Shown here one piece after another: positions 22,564-35,395 of a DNA stretch of 64,000 nucleotides. Numbering within the stretch: position 1 is the first letter of the stretch; every line of letters begins with the position of its first letter. The notes beneath the pieces are model-generated. The model was given only the letters and a program-made list of their open reading frames with translations, did not search any database and was not told the DNA's origin. This stretch comes from Protula sp. h YS-2021. Lineage: Eukaryota; Annelida; Polychaeta; Sabellida; Serpulidae. A program made the translations under genes and the position numbers. Location of the stretch: positions 16,758,603-16,822,602 of the forward strand of contig OX457027.1 of the NCBI GenBank assembly GCA_949752745.1, given 5' to 3'.

Positions 22564-22640
22564 ACCTCGATAGCGCATTTGGTAAGGTATTGGGTTGATA
22601 ATCATGAAGCCATGGGTCAAGTTCCGGTGAAGGCGAATTT
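22564..22640 (+). repeat. tRNA-like sequence, candidate SINE head
   Basis: TAGCGCATTTGGTAAGG resembles a tRNA D-arm with pol III box A. GATAATC follows where an anticodon loop would be (tRNA-Ile GAT-like), and GGGTCAAGTTCCGG is a degraded box B. Stems are imperfect and no CCA or acceptor pairing is clear, so it is more likely a SINE remnant than a functional tRNA. Confidence 0.4.
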
Positions 22641-22779
22641 TTCATGTCTCCCTTTATCGATTTTAGAGGCAATATTTATAGTTCTTTCTCCCGCAGAAGC
22701 AGTGGTGGCCTTGTCACCAGCGAAGCAAGAGGTTGTGAGTTTAAGCTTCAGTGAGGAATCAAATTATTATCCCCCAGTG

Positions 22780-23218
22780 TAATGTAACCAGAGGTTATAG
22801 GTTTCAGCTTCTCCGTCTGTCCGTCTGTCTGTCCGCTTTCGTGCGCCCTCGTGTCCGGGTTGTATCTCCGAAAATATTTGTTTTCTGACTTTTTCCTGTG
22901 GCATACAGTTAGAACGTATATTGAAGGCGTGCAACGTCGTATTATTTTTTAAATAGACCAAAAAGTCTCAAAAATACGACTTGTCAAAAATGGCTGTTTT
23001 TCAGGAAATTTGTTAGCACGGAGATAGGTTTTATCCAGAACAGTTCGCACAAACCATTCGAGCTAGCGTTCTAAAATTTTATGCAGTGAAAATATATATG
23101 TATTGTAGATGTGCAACGTCGTATTATTTTTGAAATCGGCGAAAAATTGTCAAAATTACGACTTCTAAAAAATATATTTTTTTATCTAAACATGTTTGCG
23201 CAGAGATAGATTTTGTCC

Positions 23219-23220
<2 letters not shown>
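22780..23220 (+). mobile_element. HINE-like element core, 'tccgtctgtccg' family, copy 1
   Basis: A (GTCT)n-type tetranucleotide run (22811-22835) precedes core units with GTTGTATCTCCGAAAATA and a GTGCAACGTCGTATTATTTTT block repeated near 22930 and 23110. Related copies lie at 24390-25030 and 47985-48680. No coding content. Confidence 0.6.

Positions 23221-23267
<47 letters not shown>
23221..23267. repeat. (AT)n microsatellite, left of MITE
   Basis: Pure TA/AT run that is split from the matching run at 24068-24161 by the pogo-like MITE. Confidence 0.97.
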
Positions 23268-24385
<1,118 letters not shown>

Positions 24386-24389
24386 CCTC

Positions 24390-25030
24390 CAGTAAAGAGA
24401 GGACATAGTTATTAGATTGTTCGTCTGTCCACCGGCGTGTCCAGGCTGCGTCTCCGAAACTACAGACAGCATTGTTTTGAAATTTCACACACGGAAAGAG
24501 CAAACATTGTATTTCCTTTTTTTCGGATTTTTCAAAATGACAGTATTTTTCAGTTAATGGAACATCCTGTTTTGGACGTCGTGTCCAGGCTAGGTCTCTA
24601 AAACTGTTGCATTTCAGATACGGATAGAGCACATATGGAAGGTATTCAAAGTCATTTTTTTTTGTTCCGTTGAAAAATTGTGAAAGAGAAACCACAGAAA
24701 TTTGGTAAAACTTCTCGTTTGATATAGTTTTGTCTGCCAAACTGAACGGTCTTGGAGACGCAGTCTTCCAGGTTGTGTCTCGAAAACTGTTTTTCTCATT
24801 TCTTCAAAACTTCACATACGAACAACACAGATGCTGAAAATTGCCAGAGTGGATTATTTTTGAGTAAAAAGTTAGCTTTTGTCGAAATTTAAAAAATGCA
24901 AACCTATTGAAATTGTGAAAAACGTAATGAACGTGGCAGTAATAGTAAACCAGTTTTGACACCTATGTCCTAGGTCATCCATATTACACGGGGGATCGTG
25001 TCTGTCTGAGGCTCTAGTTTTTTTGTGTGT
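24390..25030 (+). mobile_element. HINE-like element core, 'tccgtctgtccg' family, copy 2
   Basis: Follows the same order as 47985-48680: GTTCGTCTGTCC, CAGGCTGCGTCTCCGAAACT, then units with AAAATGACAGTATTTTT and GGATAGAGCACATAT. It ends near 'gggggatcgtgtctgtctgaggctctag', which resembles the 3' hairpin at 37907-37930. Confidence 0.6.
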
Positions 25031-25585
25031 GTTATGCCTGTCTGCTCTATCTTTAGTGTCGCTGAAGGTGCGTAATAATATTTAACACGTATAAATCTTG
25101 GCAAAAAAATTTTCAAAATAACGGGATAGCTTTAAGAAAAACACAAAAATGCTGTTCGTCCCACAGACCCTGACCGATTATTTAGATGGGAATGTTGCAC
25201 ATGAGACCTTCTACCAAATTTGACTTTTGTTAAAATTGGTCGGTCCTTTCACCTTAGTAATATCTCGCTTTGACGGCTGGATGCAATGTCCACGGACATT
25301 CTTGTTGAAATCAATCACAAAGTGACGAGATTTCGCCCAAGATGAACAAAATTTATGTCCTGGCAACCGCTAATCGTGCATCATTTGACAGGCCCTGTTG
25401 TTTGGAATTGGATTGTTTGAAACTCCTGTTCCAGTTTGCTTTTGTTGACGGCGCACCACAAAAAGACAAATAAATGAACTAGGCAGAATTTTGCTACATA
25501 GCGGAAATATCCCACTTGCAGAAACAGTCATGACAAAAAACCTCGAAGTCACGCAGTATCCCTTCTTTATCTCTGCTTCGATCAA
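25031..25585. other. Repeat-like, no gene recognised
   Basis: Has the phrasing of a core repeat ('ctgaccgattatttagatggg', 'gcacatgagaccttctacc') but I could not align it to another copy in the window. Confidence 0.4.
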
Positions 25586-25586
25586 G

Positions 25587-26000
25587 CTTCCGGTTTTTAG
25601 TTTTGACCATGACCGAGGAGGTCAAGGTGACCGAGGTATCTCTTACATATCGTCTTTTACACCCAAAGGGTCGAAAATAAGCTCAAACTCGCTTTATCTT
25701 TAACCGTTTTCGATATAATAGTCAACTTCCGGTTTTTGACTTGACCGTAACCCAGAAGGTCAAGGTCACCGAGGTACCTCTTATGTAACGTTGTTTTTAG
25801 GCCCAAAGGGTCGAAAATGAGCTCAAAATCGTTCTATCTCTAACCGTTTTTGAGATAATAGTCAACTTCCGGTTTTTTACATTGACCGTGACCCAGAAGG
25901 TCAAGGTCACCGAGCGAGATACCTCTTATGTAACGTTGTTTATGTCCAAAGGGACGAAAATGAGCTCAAAATCGCTCTGTCTCTAACCGTTTTCGAGATA
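25587..26000. repeat. Tandem units of ~130-150 bp with TCAAGGTCA boxes
   Basis: CTTCCGGTTTTT recurs at 25587, 25736 and 25866. Each unit continues with GACC-TGACC, AGGTCAAGGTCACCGAG and 'aaagggtcgaaaat.agctcaaa'. The motif TCAAGGTCA (or one mismatch) is at 25622, 25760 and 25901. Confidence 0.85.
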
Positions 26001-26029
26001 AGTCAGCTTGTCGTTAACGGCGCGTGAAG

Positions 26030-26500
26030 TCACGTGACCTTTGACCTTGACCTTCAAGGTCAAAGTTAGCTATGAAAGTTAACCTCCTACAGAGTACGTT
26101 TTATTTTGACCTCACTTTTACCTTGACCTCTGAGTGTCAAGGTCAAAATTTTTTGCCGATTTGACGACAACTCATTACCGTCTATGCCTCTGCCACATGT
26201 CGTCTTTCTACGACAAACGCTGTAGGAGTTTTCTGGAAACCACTTTGAGTTCAAAAATACTTTGACCTCAATTTGACGTTGACCTTCAAGGTCAAGGTTA
26301 AAAATTGTTGCGGATTTGACGACATCTCATCACCCTCTATCACTGTGCCAAATTTCATCGTCCTACCTCTAATAGCGTAGAAGGAGTTTTCTGGAAACCT
26401 CCGTGACGGAAAAAAGAGAAGGAAAAAAAAAAGGAAAAAAGGGCAGAAATTTCGAGAAAGACTACAAACTTATACCCATTTGCAAATGAAGTTTGCAAGC
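26030..26500. repeat. Diverged ~200-bp units with GACCTTGACCTTCAAGGTCA
   Basis: Two units share 'tttgacc.ca', TGACCTTCAAGGTCA, GATTTGACGACA and GGAGTTTTCTGGAAACC (near 26226 and 26388). The tail has a TTTGCAAATGAAGTTTGCAA hairpin at about 26479-26498, which may be the 3' end of the element. Confidence 0.65.
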
Positions 26501-27160
26501 GGGAACAATAAAAAATAGACACCCACCCGGGAATTCCTGCGCGCCTCCTCGGAACAAACTTAACCAGCGCGGCATTTGCGATTTGTGCTCCTGTTGCGGT
26601 GCATGGGCAAGTCAGCTAGTTACAAACATGATCACCTTTATCTTCTGTAAACTGCAAAGCTGCGAGAGTAAGGTGCTTAGCACCGTGTCAAATGCTACTG
26701 TTGTTTTTTTTTCGGTAGTGTGAAGGATAGCCTTTCTTTGGAATGCGCTGATGTTGACCCCTAATCCTTCAATATGTAGTTTATGAGTCTATAACTGCTA
26801 AGGCCAGTTCAAACCGCGATGTTTGCGTTGCGATTCGGGATGCCATTGCGGGATACTGGTTGGTTCTTACACCCTGCAGCTTAACACAGACCAGAACAAA
26901 CTGGGAATCTCCCTTATCTTGACAGGGAGGGGGTAGTCGCTTCGATCCTGTCTTCCTGATCGTAGTTCCAGTCACATACACCAGAGAACTCTTGTCACTG
27001 GACAATTCTGCTAAGGGTTCCGCGAAAAGTTATGACGGAAAAAAGTCGAAAATTTTGTAACTCGATAACCATTGTTTTTGGTTTATAAATAAATATCAAT
27101 ATTTTAGCTGGATCATTGAATTTGGTCGGGAGAGGGGAATTCCGACGTTTTCCCCTGACG
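26501..27160. other. No gene recognised
   Basis: No domain or repeat was identified on either strand. Confidence 0.5.
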
Positions 27161-27162
27161 GT

Positions 27163-27358
27163 ATTACGATTGTTATATTACGATTGTTACATTACGATCG
27201 TTGTATTACGATTGTTACATTACGATCGTTATATTACGATTGTTACATTACGATCGTTGTATTACGATTGTTACATTACGATCGGTGTATTACGATAGTT
27301 GTATTACGATTGTTACATTACGATCGTTGTATTACGATTGTTGTATTACGATTGTTGT
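27163..27358. repeat. 14-bp minisatellite
   Basis: About 14 units of ATTACGATTGTTAC with variants carrying the palindrome CGATCG. The period is not a multiple of three and the unit lacks stops, so all three + frames are open. Confidence 0.97.
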
Positions 27359-28840
27359 ACGTGTATTCCCGGGGAAGAAGGAATTCGCTGAATACAAGTT
27401 ATTTGTTTATAAAAAACATAGAAATGGGACATTTTAATAAAAGAATGAAAAGATACCGCATTACGTTTCTTAATTGTTCAGTTTTTTTGTCTTCCCATAA
27501 CTAGCGCTAATATCGATCAGTAAACAGTGCAAACGGGTATTACGAGTACGCTTAAGATTGCGCCTATTTATCTTGATGAAGATGAAGCGATTTTGTAATG
27601 TAAACTGATCATTTCATTTGTTTCAAACAAGAAAAAATAAATTGCTCTTCAAGCGGTTTCTTGGTAACAGAACCAATTTTTATGCGGCTTGGATGCTTAG
27701 AAGTTGAGCTTAGAAGTTGAGCTAATTTTGTTGGGAATAAGTTAATGCCCGTTTATCAGATTTTTGGAAACTTACATACCTGCAATGTAAGAACCTTGCT
27801 AAATAAAGTGGCATATTATTAACCCGATGACGTCATCTTTGAAACCGGTTTTGTCAAGCGGAATAAACTTGGTAGATCGGGTTGGGGTAGGGAGTGGAGG
27901 AGGGCTGGTGCTGGGTCACTGCAAGTTCTGTGCTATCAGGTCCGTTTTCGGGCGATGCCTGTACTAAAAAAAGTCGTTGAAACAGTGCCATTTTCTGCGA
28001 AAAAAAAAATCGGTTTATTTTGGAAAAGTCTCTGGCAATGAATGGTTATTTTTTTTTCAGGATAAATATTCGCTTAGCAGCAAGCTACAGTCCGAAAATG
28101 TTAAACCCCGCAAAAAATGGTTGTTTCTGGGCTCGTGGCGGTTCAAGTGACAGATACTTGTTCTGTTCATTTAGTGTTGAAACCCTGTACAAAAGCGCAA
28201 CATATGTTTGAAATCTTTGTGTGTTCGATAATGGCCGCAATACATCCTTTGTTTTGATAGCGCAATGTTTCGGGCTGAAATTGCAAAGAGAAAAAAAAAT
28301 GGGATGTTTGCAGGTAGTTCCAACAGTGAAAAGAACTGTGTTTATTCGTCGAGTTCTTACGTGTAATCCATAGATTCATTAAAACAATTTTGATTTTCTA
28401 GTAAGGTTGCATATACACTTATGTCTCTAAACCAGCTGAAATTAACTCAACACTTAGCAGAAATTTCTATGAAGTGAATGGATAATTTCTGTTTATTTAG
28501 TGTCCTAAAAATATTGAAATTAACCATTGGAACTCTAGACAACAGCTGAACTCGAATGGTCTGACGCGGTCAGGATATCAACAATTTGAAATAAAAATAA
28601 GTGTAACAGAAGAATGAACTTGGTTCTGCGGTGTGTGAAGTCTCTCCTTTGCTTTCCGTCAACTCCCAAGAAGACGAAATGTGTTACCTTTCGTGAGTAC
28701 AATTTCATTTCATGAGGTGTGCTAGCTTAGTGTGTTGAAGGATCTCTGTAAAGTCAGCTGTTGTTTGAGAACACGTATTTAAGATTTAAAAGATGGAGAA
28801 AGGACGTCCAGCTTCTGCCAAAAGAAAATAAGTATCGATA
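27359..28840. other. No gene recognised
   Basis: Single-copy-looking DNA. One GATGACGTCATC palindrome at about 27827 and nothing else of note. Confidence 0.5.
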
Positions 28841-28844
28841 AGAT

Positions 28845-29066
28845 GAACGCAAAATCCACGTCAAACCGACGTCATACCCACGTCAAATCAATGCAAAACC
28901 CACATCAAACTATCTTGAAACCCCAAAACTGCCTCACACCCAAACCAAGTCATATCCACGTCATACCAGCACCATACCTACGTCAAACAAGATCACACCT
29001 ATGTCAAACCGACGTCATAATCACGTAAAACCACGTCCAACCAACGTTATACCCACGTCAAACAAT
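28845..29066. repeat. Degenerate short repeat around ACGTCAAACC
   Basis: CACGTCAAACCGACGTCATA and variants recur about ten times with irregular spacing of roughly 16-25 bp. Confidence 0.8.
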
Positions 29067-30935
29067 AGATGCTAGGTTTTTGTGGCTGAAATTCAAAGTA
29101 GTGTCCAAATCTCACACGCACCATTTTATCAAGTACAACAACAAATATGAAAATGCACGTATTTTACGTTCTTTCAAAACTGAGGAGTGCGTTTCAGTTG
29201 GCAGAAAACATTTTGCTGGTGTATTATCCACCCCCACCCAGCTCCTGAAATGTCAGCATTTGAAAAGTCGCAATTTTGTATAAATGAATAAGACAGTAAA
29301 TCCTTCACTATCACAAACCCCCAATCATTTTGGTGTCGGAATCGTGCCACCAGTTACGAAGATACCCCCACCCCCTCCGGTATCGTTTCACACCCCAAAA
29401 TTTTCCCTGTGACAGAGGAGATTTTACCTGTCGGACGTTCTAGGCCCCCTCCCCCCTTCCCATCCCCTCAAAAAATATTCCCCCTAAGGGATGTGGTTGA
29501 ATGGGTGTAGCGCTTGGATGAAAATAGATGCTGTTCGTTTTGTTGATTTGAACAGCTTGCTGGCCGCGTCGTGCAGAGCATGGCATTTCTCCACTTCTTC
29601 GCGCCCTTTTCATCCCATGTTAATAATTGTTGATTATTTATTTATTTATTCCTTTTCTAACTTGTTTACCACCAGGAAAAGTACTGCGTTTCGCAGTGGC
29701 CTAGGCCTGTCGGGTAGCTAGCCGAATTTTGAGTGAGCGAGTTGGGAGAGCAGCAATTAACCGCGGCTGGATCGCTACAAATGGCTCTAAACATGAAATA
29801 TAAAGCGAGTTTCTGACAGCCTTTCCGTAGCTACTCGGTAGTTAGTCGCAGCGAGCAGAAATTATTCCGACATAGCTTCTAATTTTCTGTCCTCTAAATC
29901 TATGCGTTATTCCTGTACAAATCATACGAGTGTTGTTTTCACTTTATCCGACAGAGAAGTCTAAAAATCCTCAAAATTCTTGAATTGTCCAAGTTGCTGA
30001 TCATCCCACAGGACAAAGCGTTGTGTGTTGCTTGGAAATGCTCATGGCAAAATAATCGCGAATAGTGACGTAACAGTTGCTTTTTTCACTATTTGAATTG
30101 TTTGAATTCAGAAAAATGTAGTTTTATAACAGTTAGCCATAAATATAGCCTGTTTGTCTTGTAAAACCTACAGTGAAATTTGATGCACAGATGTGCATAT
30201 TTAGGTAAACTTCCCCAGCGTGCGAAGTGTAGCTGAGCTTCAGAAATGTATTAAAATTTGTCTGCGTAGTGCTGCAGATGTCTATCAGATATCAGGCTGG
30301 GGAAAAACTTTCTTGTTCATTTTACTAGGTTGAGCTGTCAATCAACAAACTTACTACAAAAGAAACCGATGTATGTGCAAATAAGCGACCAATCATTAAT
30401 ATATTAGTTTATTACTTAATAAATAAATGACCCTCAATTATGCGATGGTCCGAGCCAATGTGACCGGGGCTGGGAAGCTGTTTATACGTCTCGAATCCCG
30501 GATTTAAAAAAAGAAGTTTTGACAGCCCAGAATTTCATTATGTTTAAATAAATAAATAAATAAGCAAATCGTTCTCAGAGCAGATTTTTAAAAAAATCAT
30601 TTTGAACAACTGCGGTGAACCTTCTCAATAGAGCCATCGGTTAAAAACAGATACGGAAATCTTTGGGATTTTTCGGTTCTACAGAGTAAAACAAGTGCGA
30701 CGCAACTATTCATTCATTGTTATTTGACTATAGAAGACTGTGTAGTGTAAATGTGTACGACTACAACTTGTGTGCTCGTACAGTTAAAAATGCCGCTATT
30801 TGTGAGGTCTTAAATGTGCAATATGGCTAAAATTATTAAAGAAACACAAAGAAACAGGTTTTCCACGGAGCAAAATATATGCATCTAGAATTTTCTGTCA
30901 CGATGATTAACCCGTAACAGTCCTGGCCTGAATGG
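29067..30935. other. No gene recognised
   Basis: Includes C-rich stretches near 29360-29470 and small TTTA/AAAT runs near 29637 and 30548. A weak tRNA-like stretch near 30440-30515 was not convincing. Confidence 0.5.
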
Positions 30936-30974
30936 AGAAATATTGGAAAGCTATAACGTACAGGTTATATGTTA

Positions 30975-31260
30975 TTTCAAACTTGGAAGGTTTTTACCGT
31001 AGGTGGACCGAACGTCTGTCTGTTGACGCGTGTGGTGCGAGCTGGATGACGTCATTACAGAACAATCGCGAAATTTCTCATCCGCTGAACATCGTCAAAC
31101 CTTCAAAGTTAAAGGATTGTTGCTAGTCATGTCCGGGCAAAGAACAAACGAGACTCGTATATGACGTCATTGTGGTACCTATGAATGTTGTGAACAGGAT
31201 GCTTTGTGATAGCTCTAAAAACCGGAAGTCAGAGCGCCTTCATCCTGTGTACGTTCATTG
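30975..31260 (+). repeat. Diverged unit of the ~308-bp core family
   Basis: Shares with 18120-18400 the order GATGACGTCATTA, GAAATTTCTCA..CCGCTGAA, TTGTTGCT, TATGACGTCAT and TGTTGTGAACA.GATG. A single diverged copy. Confidence 0.65.
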
Positions 31261-31440
31261 TTTTGGTAGGATTGTCTAGAGACCCCTAAACGAGCCTGAT
31301 AAGCGTCATCGTTGGCACAATTTTTCGCCTGCCAGATTATTAACAAATGAAATCGCTGAGTAAAGATAGTACAGAATTGGATTGATGTTTTTGGGATTTA
31401 ACATGCTTCTTTTAGCTCTCTTTTGCTGCCTCGTGCAAGT
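31261..31440. other. Spacer, nothing recognised
   Basis: No feature seen. Confidence 0.5.
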
Positions 31441-31915
31441 GATGTAATTGATGTGTCAGTGACGGTGATAGGGGGTGGGGAGCTGAACGATGGTTCAGTG
31501 CTCCAGTGCGCTGAGGCGTAAGGGAAGAGGGGTGGACGATGGGCGCGGGGGAGGTTGGTGATGTTGATAGGGGGTGGGGAGCTGAACGATGGTTCAGTGC
31601 TCCGGTGCACTGAGGCGTAAGGGAGGAGGGGTTGGGGATGGCGGGGAGGAGTCGGTGATATTGATAGGGGGTGGGGAGCTGAACGATGGTTTAGTGCTCC
31701 GGTGCGCTATGGCGAAAGGGAGGGGTGAGGGGGTGGGTGGAGGGCGGTGATGTTGGTAGGGGGTGGGGAGCTGAACGATGGTTTAGTGCTGCGATGCGCT
31801 GAGGCGAAAGGGAGGAGAGTTGGGGTAGGGTGGGGGAAGGTCGGCGATGTTGATAGGGGGTGGGGAGCTGAAAGATGGTTCAGTGCTCCGGTGCGCTGCG
31901 GTGAAAGGGGGGCGG
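31441..31915. repeat. ~97-bp G-rich minisatellite
   Basis: Five units; GGGGGTGGGGAGCTGAACGA starts at 31471, 31570, 31667, 31759 and 31856. Each unit ends in further G runs, so G-quadruplex formation is plausible on the + strand. Confidence 0.92.
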
Positions 31916-32083
31916 AAGAAAAATAGTCGAGTCAGTTGTCTTTGACACTCGCGTTCTTGCGCATCATTTAACCACGGACAACACTTGCAAAATGGTCAAC
32001 AAAATAATGTTATAAAGTAAATAATTAAAGTGTTGTTTAATGATGTGCGTGGAAGCTCACGAAGTTAGATAAACATCTGTGAC
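31916..32083. other. Spacer, nothing recognised
   Basis: No feature seen. Confidence 0.5.
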
Positions 32084-32088
32084 CGGTG

Positions 32089-32106
32089 CGGGGGGGGGGG
32101 GGGGGG
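32089..32106. repeat. Poly-G run
   Basis: About 17-18 consecutive G residues, immediately left of a MITE-like element. Confidence 0.9.
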
Positions 32107-32109
32107 TTG

Positions 32110-32326
32110 CAGTGTTGCCACATCGTAATTTTTTAAAAGTATAAGACTTTTCTTTCTTTTGTTTAAATTCCTCATATCAAACTTTTCTCTCCTTAAATAC
32201 TTTTTTTCAATCAGCTGGATGAAAATTTTTACTTCTTTTGATATTTTCTTTGTACTTTTTTCCGAAAAAAAAATTCTTAAACACAATTTTTATACTTTTT
32301 TTTCTTGCTTGCTTTCTGGCCACACT
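32110..32326. mobile_element. Short MITE of the CAGTGTTGCCAC family
   Basis: Starts CAGTGTTGCCACATC like 58101 and ends near TGGCCACACTGA, an imperfect inverted match. The interior is dominated by T runs with CTTAAATACTTTTTTT, also seen after 58180. The TIR form recalls hAT-type ends (inference). Confidence 0.6.
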
Positions 32327-33695
32327 GAACGTGTTCCACATGGATATGCAATGATGTATCACAGTTTTTTAAGCGTAGCTGCAGCAGTACTTTAAAATGT
32401 CTTTTTTTCGGCTTTTCAGGTTCATCGGATAGCAGTCCCTCGTACACCCTTCAATCATGGGTGACTATTGTGAGCAATGCATGAAGTTCATTCACTATTT
32501 TAGTTTAATGGGAATCAATACATTTCTTTTGTCCTTATATTCGACAGTAAATATTGTAAAATGAAAAAAGACCCGCGATTTAGAACTCTATGTGTGGATC
32601 ACATTACGAGACATTTTGTACTGGCCTGATCTCGATCCGGGTTACTTTTTCTCTGCGGAAGGTTTTTGGGTTATAAATTACAAGCGCGGGACCGATATCC
32701 GAACAACTTGTTCCATCCATATCCAAGAATGATCGATAATCAATCGCTTATTCATGTTCTTGATTAAGACATTTCGGCTGAGGCTCTTCCTAAGAAAAAC
32801 CATGGCGGTATATGTAAGTGATGTCTATCAGCGTCGACTTGACAGCAACAAGTCGGACACAATCATTTAGCACCGCATAGGTGCATTACGTCCTCGTACA
32901 GATCGATGAGTTTTTTAGTGTTCTCGCAAACTGAGGCAAAAATGTATGATTGACATGAAACTTGGCAACCATAATATCAGTTCTACCGATAACTTGACTT
33001 CGCAGACGAATAAAACGAAGATTGTGTAACGACTACTGGCATATCTAACCTTCACCGTTCATAACAGGGATTGTGCGTGTTACCAAACAATGCTTATCTA
33101 ATTGTCTTACCGCTGATTCCAGAGTCTATGGATTATACTCGGTGTCTTTGTGGATCGAATTCAAGACTTTAAAAACAAAGACACATCGGTAAATGTTGGG
33201 TAGTACATACTAATGCTTCATTCGCATGGTATTTGTGACCCACCTAAGTCATGCGTGCTCCAACGGACACAGTCCTAGTTTCAAACTTCAATGTATGCAC
33301 AACAACAAATCTTACCATTAAATAACATAAATATGGAGTTTTATTGGTGACGTCAGATCGCCAAAAAAAAAAAGTGCAATGTGATTCTTCAGATCCAGAT
33401 GTTCAGGTTCAAGTGCAGCGATTGCAGTACAGCTGACGGAAAGTGAATTGCTTGTGATCACTGTTATAAACTGTGACATTGATGCGTAGACAGAAAGAAA
33501 TAAAATAATGTTTTACGAGAATGATTTTAGAACTGCTACCAAATGCTGTTGTGATAACAGGAAATGGATTTTGGATATCCATAGACTATCCTGGTTTGTA
33601 AATTTTAATTACTGGTACTACCAGAGCTCATTCAACCCTTTATTTGCGTTTATAAAAGGAGAAATGATTTGGGTAGAGAAAGCCGTGTGATGTGT
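32327..33695. other. No gene recognised
   Basis: Single-copy-looking DNA without recognisable coding or repeat structure. Confidence 0.5.
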
Positions 33696-33697
33696 CT

Positions 33698-34690
33698 GCC
33701 ATATGCATGTGTTGGATGAGCTGAGTTTCCAGGCTGATCTGGCCTCATCTCTGCCATATGCATGTGTCGGATGATTCGAGTTTTCCAGGCTGGTCTGGCG
33801 TCATCTCTGCCATATGCATGTGTTGGATGAGCCGAGTTTTCCAGGCTGGTGTGGCGTCATCTCTGACATATGCATGTGTTGGATGAGCCGAGTTTTCCAG
33901 GCTGGTGTGGCGTCATCTCTGCCATATGCATGTGTTGAATGAGCCGAGTTTTCCAGGCTTGTCTGGCGTCATCTCTTCCATATGCATGTGTTGGATGAGC
34001 CGAGTTTTCCAAGCTGGTCTGGCGTCATCTCTGCCATATGCATGTGTTGGATGAGCCGAGTTTTCCAGGCTGGTCTGGCGTCATCTCTGCCATATGCATG
34101 TGTCGGATGATTCGAGTTTTCCAAGCTGGTCTGGCGTCATCTCTGCCATATGCATGTGTCGGATGATTCGAGTTTTCCAAGCTGGTCTGGCGTCATCTCT
34201 GCCATATGCATGTGTCGGATGATTCGAGTTTTCCAAGCTGGTCTGGCGTCATCTCTGCCATATGCATGTGTTGGATGAGCCGAGTTTTCCAGGCTGGTGT
34301 GGCGTCATCTCTGACATATGCATGTGTTGGATGAGCCGAGTTTTCCAGGCTGGTGTGGCGTCATCTCTGCCATATGCATGTGTTGAATGAGCCGAGTTTT
34401 CCAAGCTGGTCTGGCGTCATCTCTGCCATATGCATGTGTTGGATGAGCCGAGTTTTCCAGGCTGGTCTGGCGTCATCTCTGCCATATGCATGTGTTGGAT
34501 GAGCCGAGTTTTCCAAGCTGGTCTGGCGTCATCTCTGCCATATGCATGTGCTGGATGAGCCGAGTTTTCCAGGCTGGTCTGGCGTCATCTCTGCCATATG
34601 CATGTGTTGGATGAGCCGAGTTTTCCAAGCTGGTCTGGCGTCATCTCTGCCATGTGCATGTGTTGGATGAGTCGAGTTTTCGAGGCTGTA
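33698..34690. repeat. 56-bp minisatellite
   Basis: About 18 units running GCCATATGCATGTGTTGGAT, GAGCCGAGTTTTCCAGGCTG and GTCTGGCGTCATCTCT. Starts at 33698, 33753 and 33809. Unit subtypes (GGATGAGCCGAG, GGATGATTCGAG, GAATGAGCCGAG) recur in blocks, showing that multi-unit segments were copied. Confidence 0.97.
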
Positions 34691-35394
34691 TTCGTGGGCA
34701 CTGGTGACCGTGGTTATGTCGACTCGACAAAGGAGCAGAGACAGTTACCTGTTTATTGGTTCTTATGGTTGTGTCTGTTGAATCAAGGGTGGGAAAGATT
34801 GGGTTCCATGTTGATGTTTGAAACTCAAACCTCTAGTGAGTACCGATGTGCGTAATTCCCAGCTATGTTTATATAAATCCAACTTTGTTATTAGCTGGTG
34901 TGGTATTTTTGTAGCGTTTACAACGCTGTTTTATAGGATTCCGTTATGAAGGTACTGCAGTGCTACTTAGGCGAGAGGAAAAATAACCTTGTTTCTCATC
35001 CCCGGCTCGGTCACTAAACTGATAAATAAAAAACAATGAATTTTCGAGTAAAAAAAAAAAAAAAAAAAAGAGAGAAATCGGCCGGCCGGGTGTGCAAAAT
35101 GAAAAGAAAAAGAAAAACAGAAAACGTTTTCCCGGTGGGCAGAAAAAGCTCTGAATTCCTGTGAAAATGTTACTCGCCTTCGCTCGAATTTTTGTACAAA
35201 TTACACTTACAAAGCTTTAAAAAAACTACTTGAAATTTGATAATATGAGTGTTATGTCATAAAAAAAACATCGAAATTTTCGAAAATAAAAAAATGTTTG
35301 GTCACGGTCGGTCTAAATTTTTCGGGAAAAAATTGCAAAAAGATCGTCGGCTGGCCGGGTCAAATTTTTCAAAAATGGAGATTAGAAACTATAT
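34691..35394. other. No gene recognised; poly-A
   Basis: A ~20-bp A run lies at about 35049-35069. Nothing else recognised. Confidence 0.5.
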
Positions 35395-35395
35395 T

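Noticed and set aside
30440..30515. tRNA-like stretch ending CTCGAATCCCGG
   Set aside because: Box B-like text is present but the 5' half does not fold as a tRNA.
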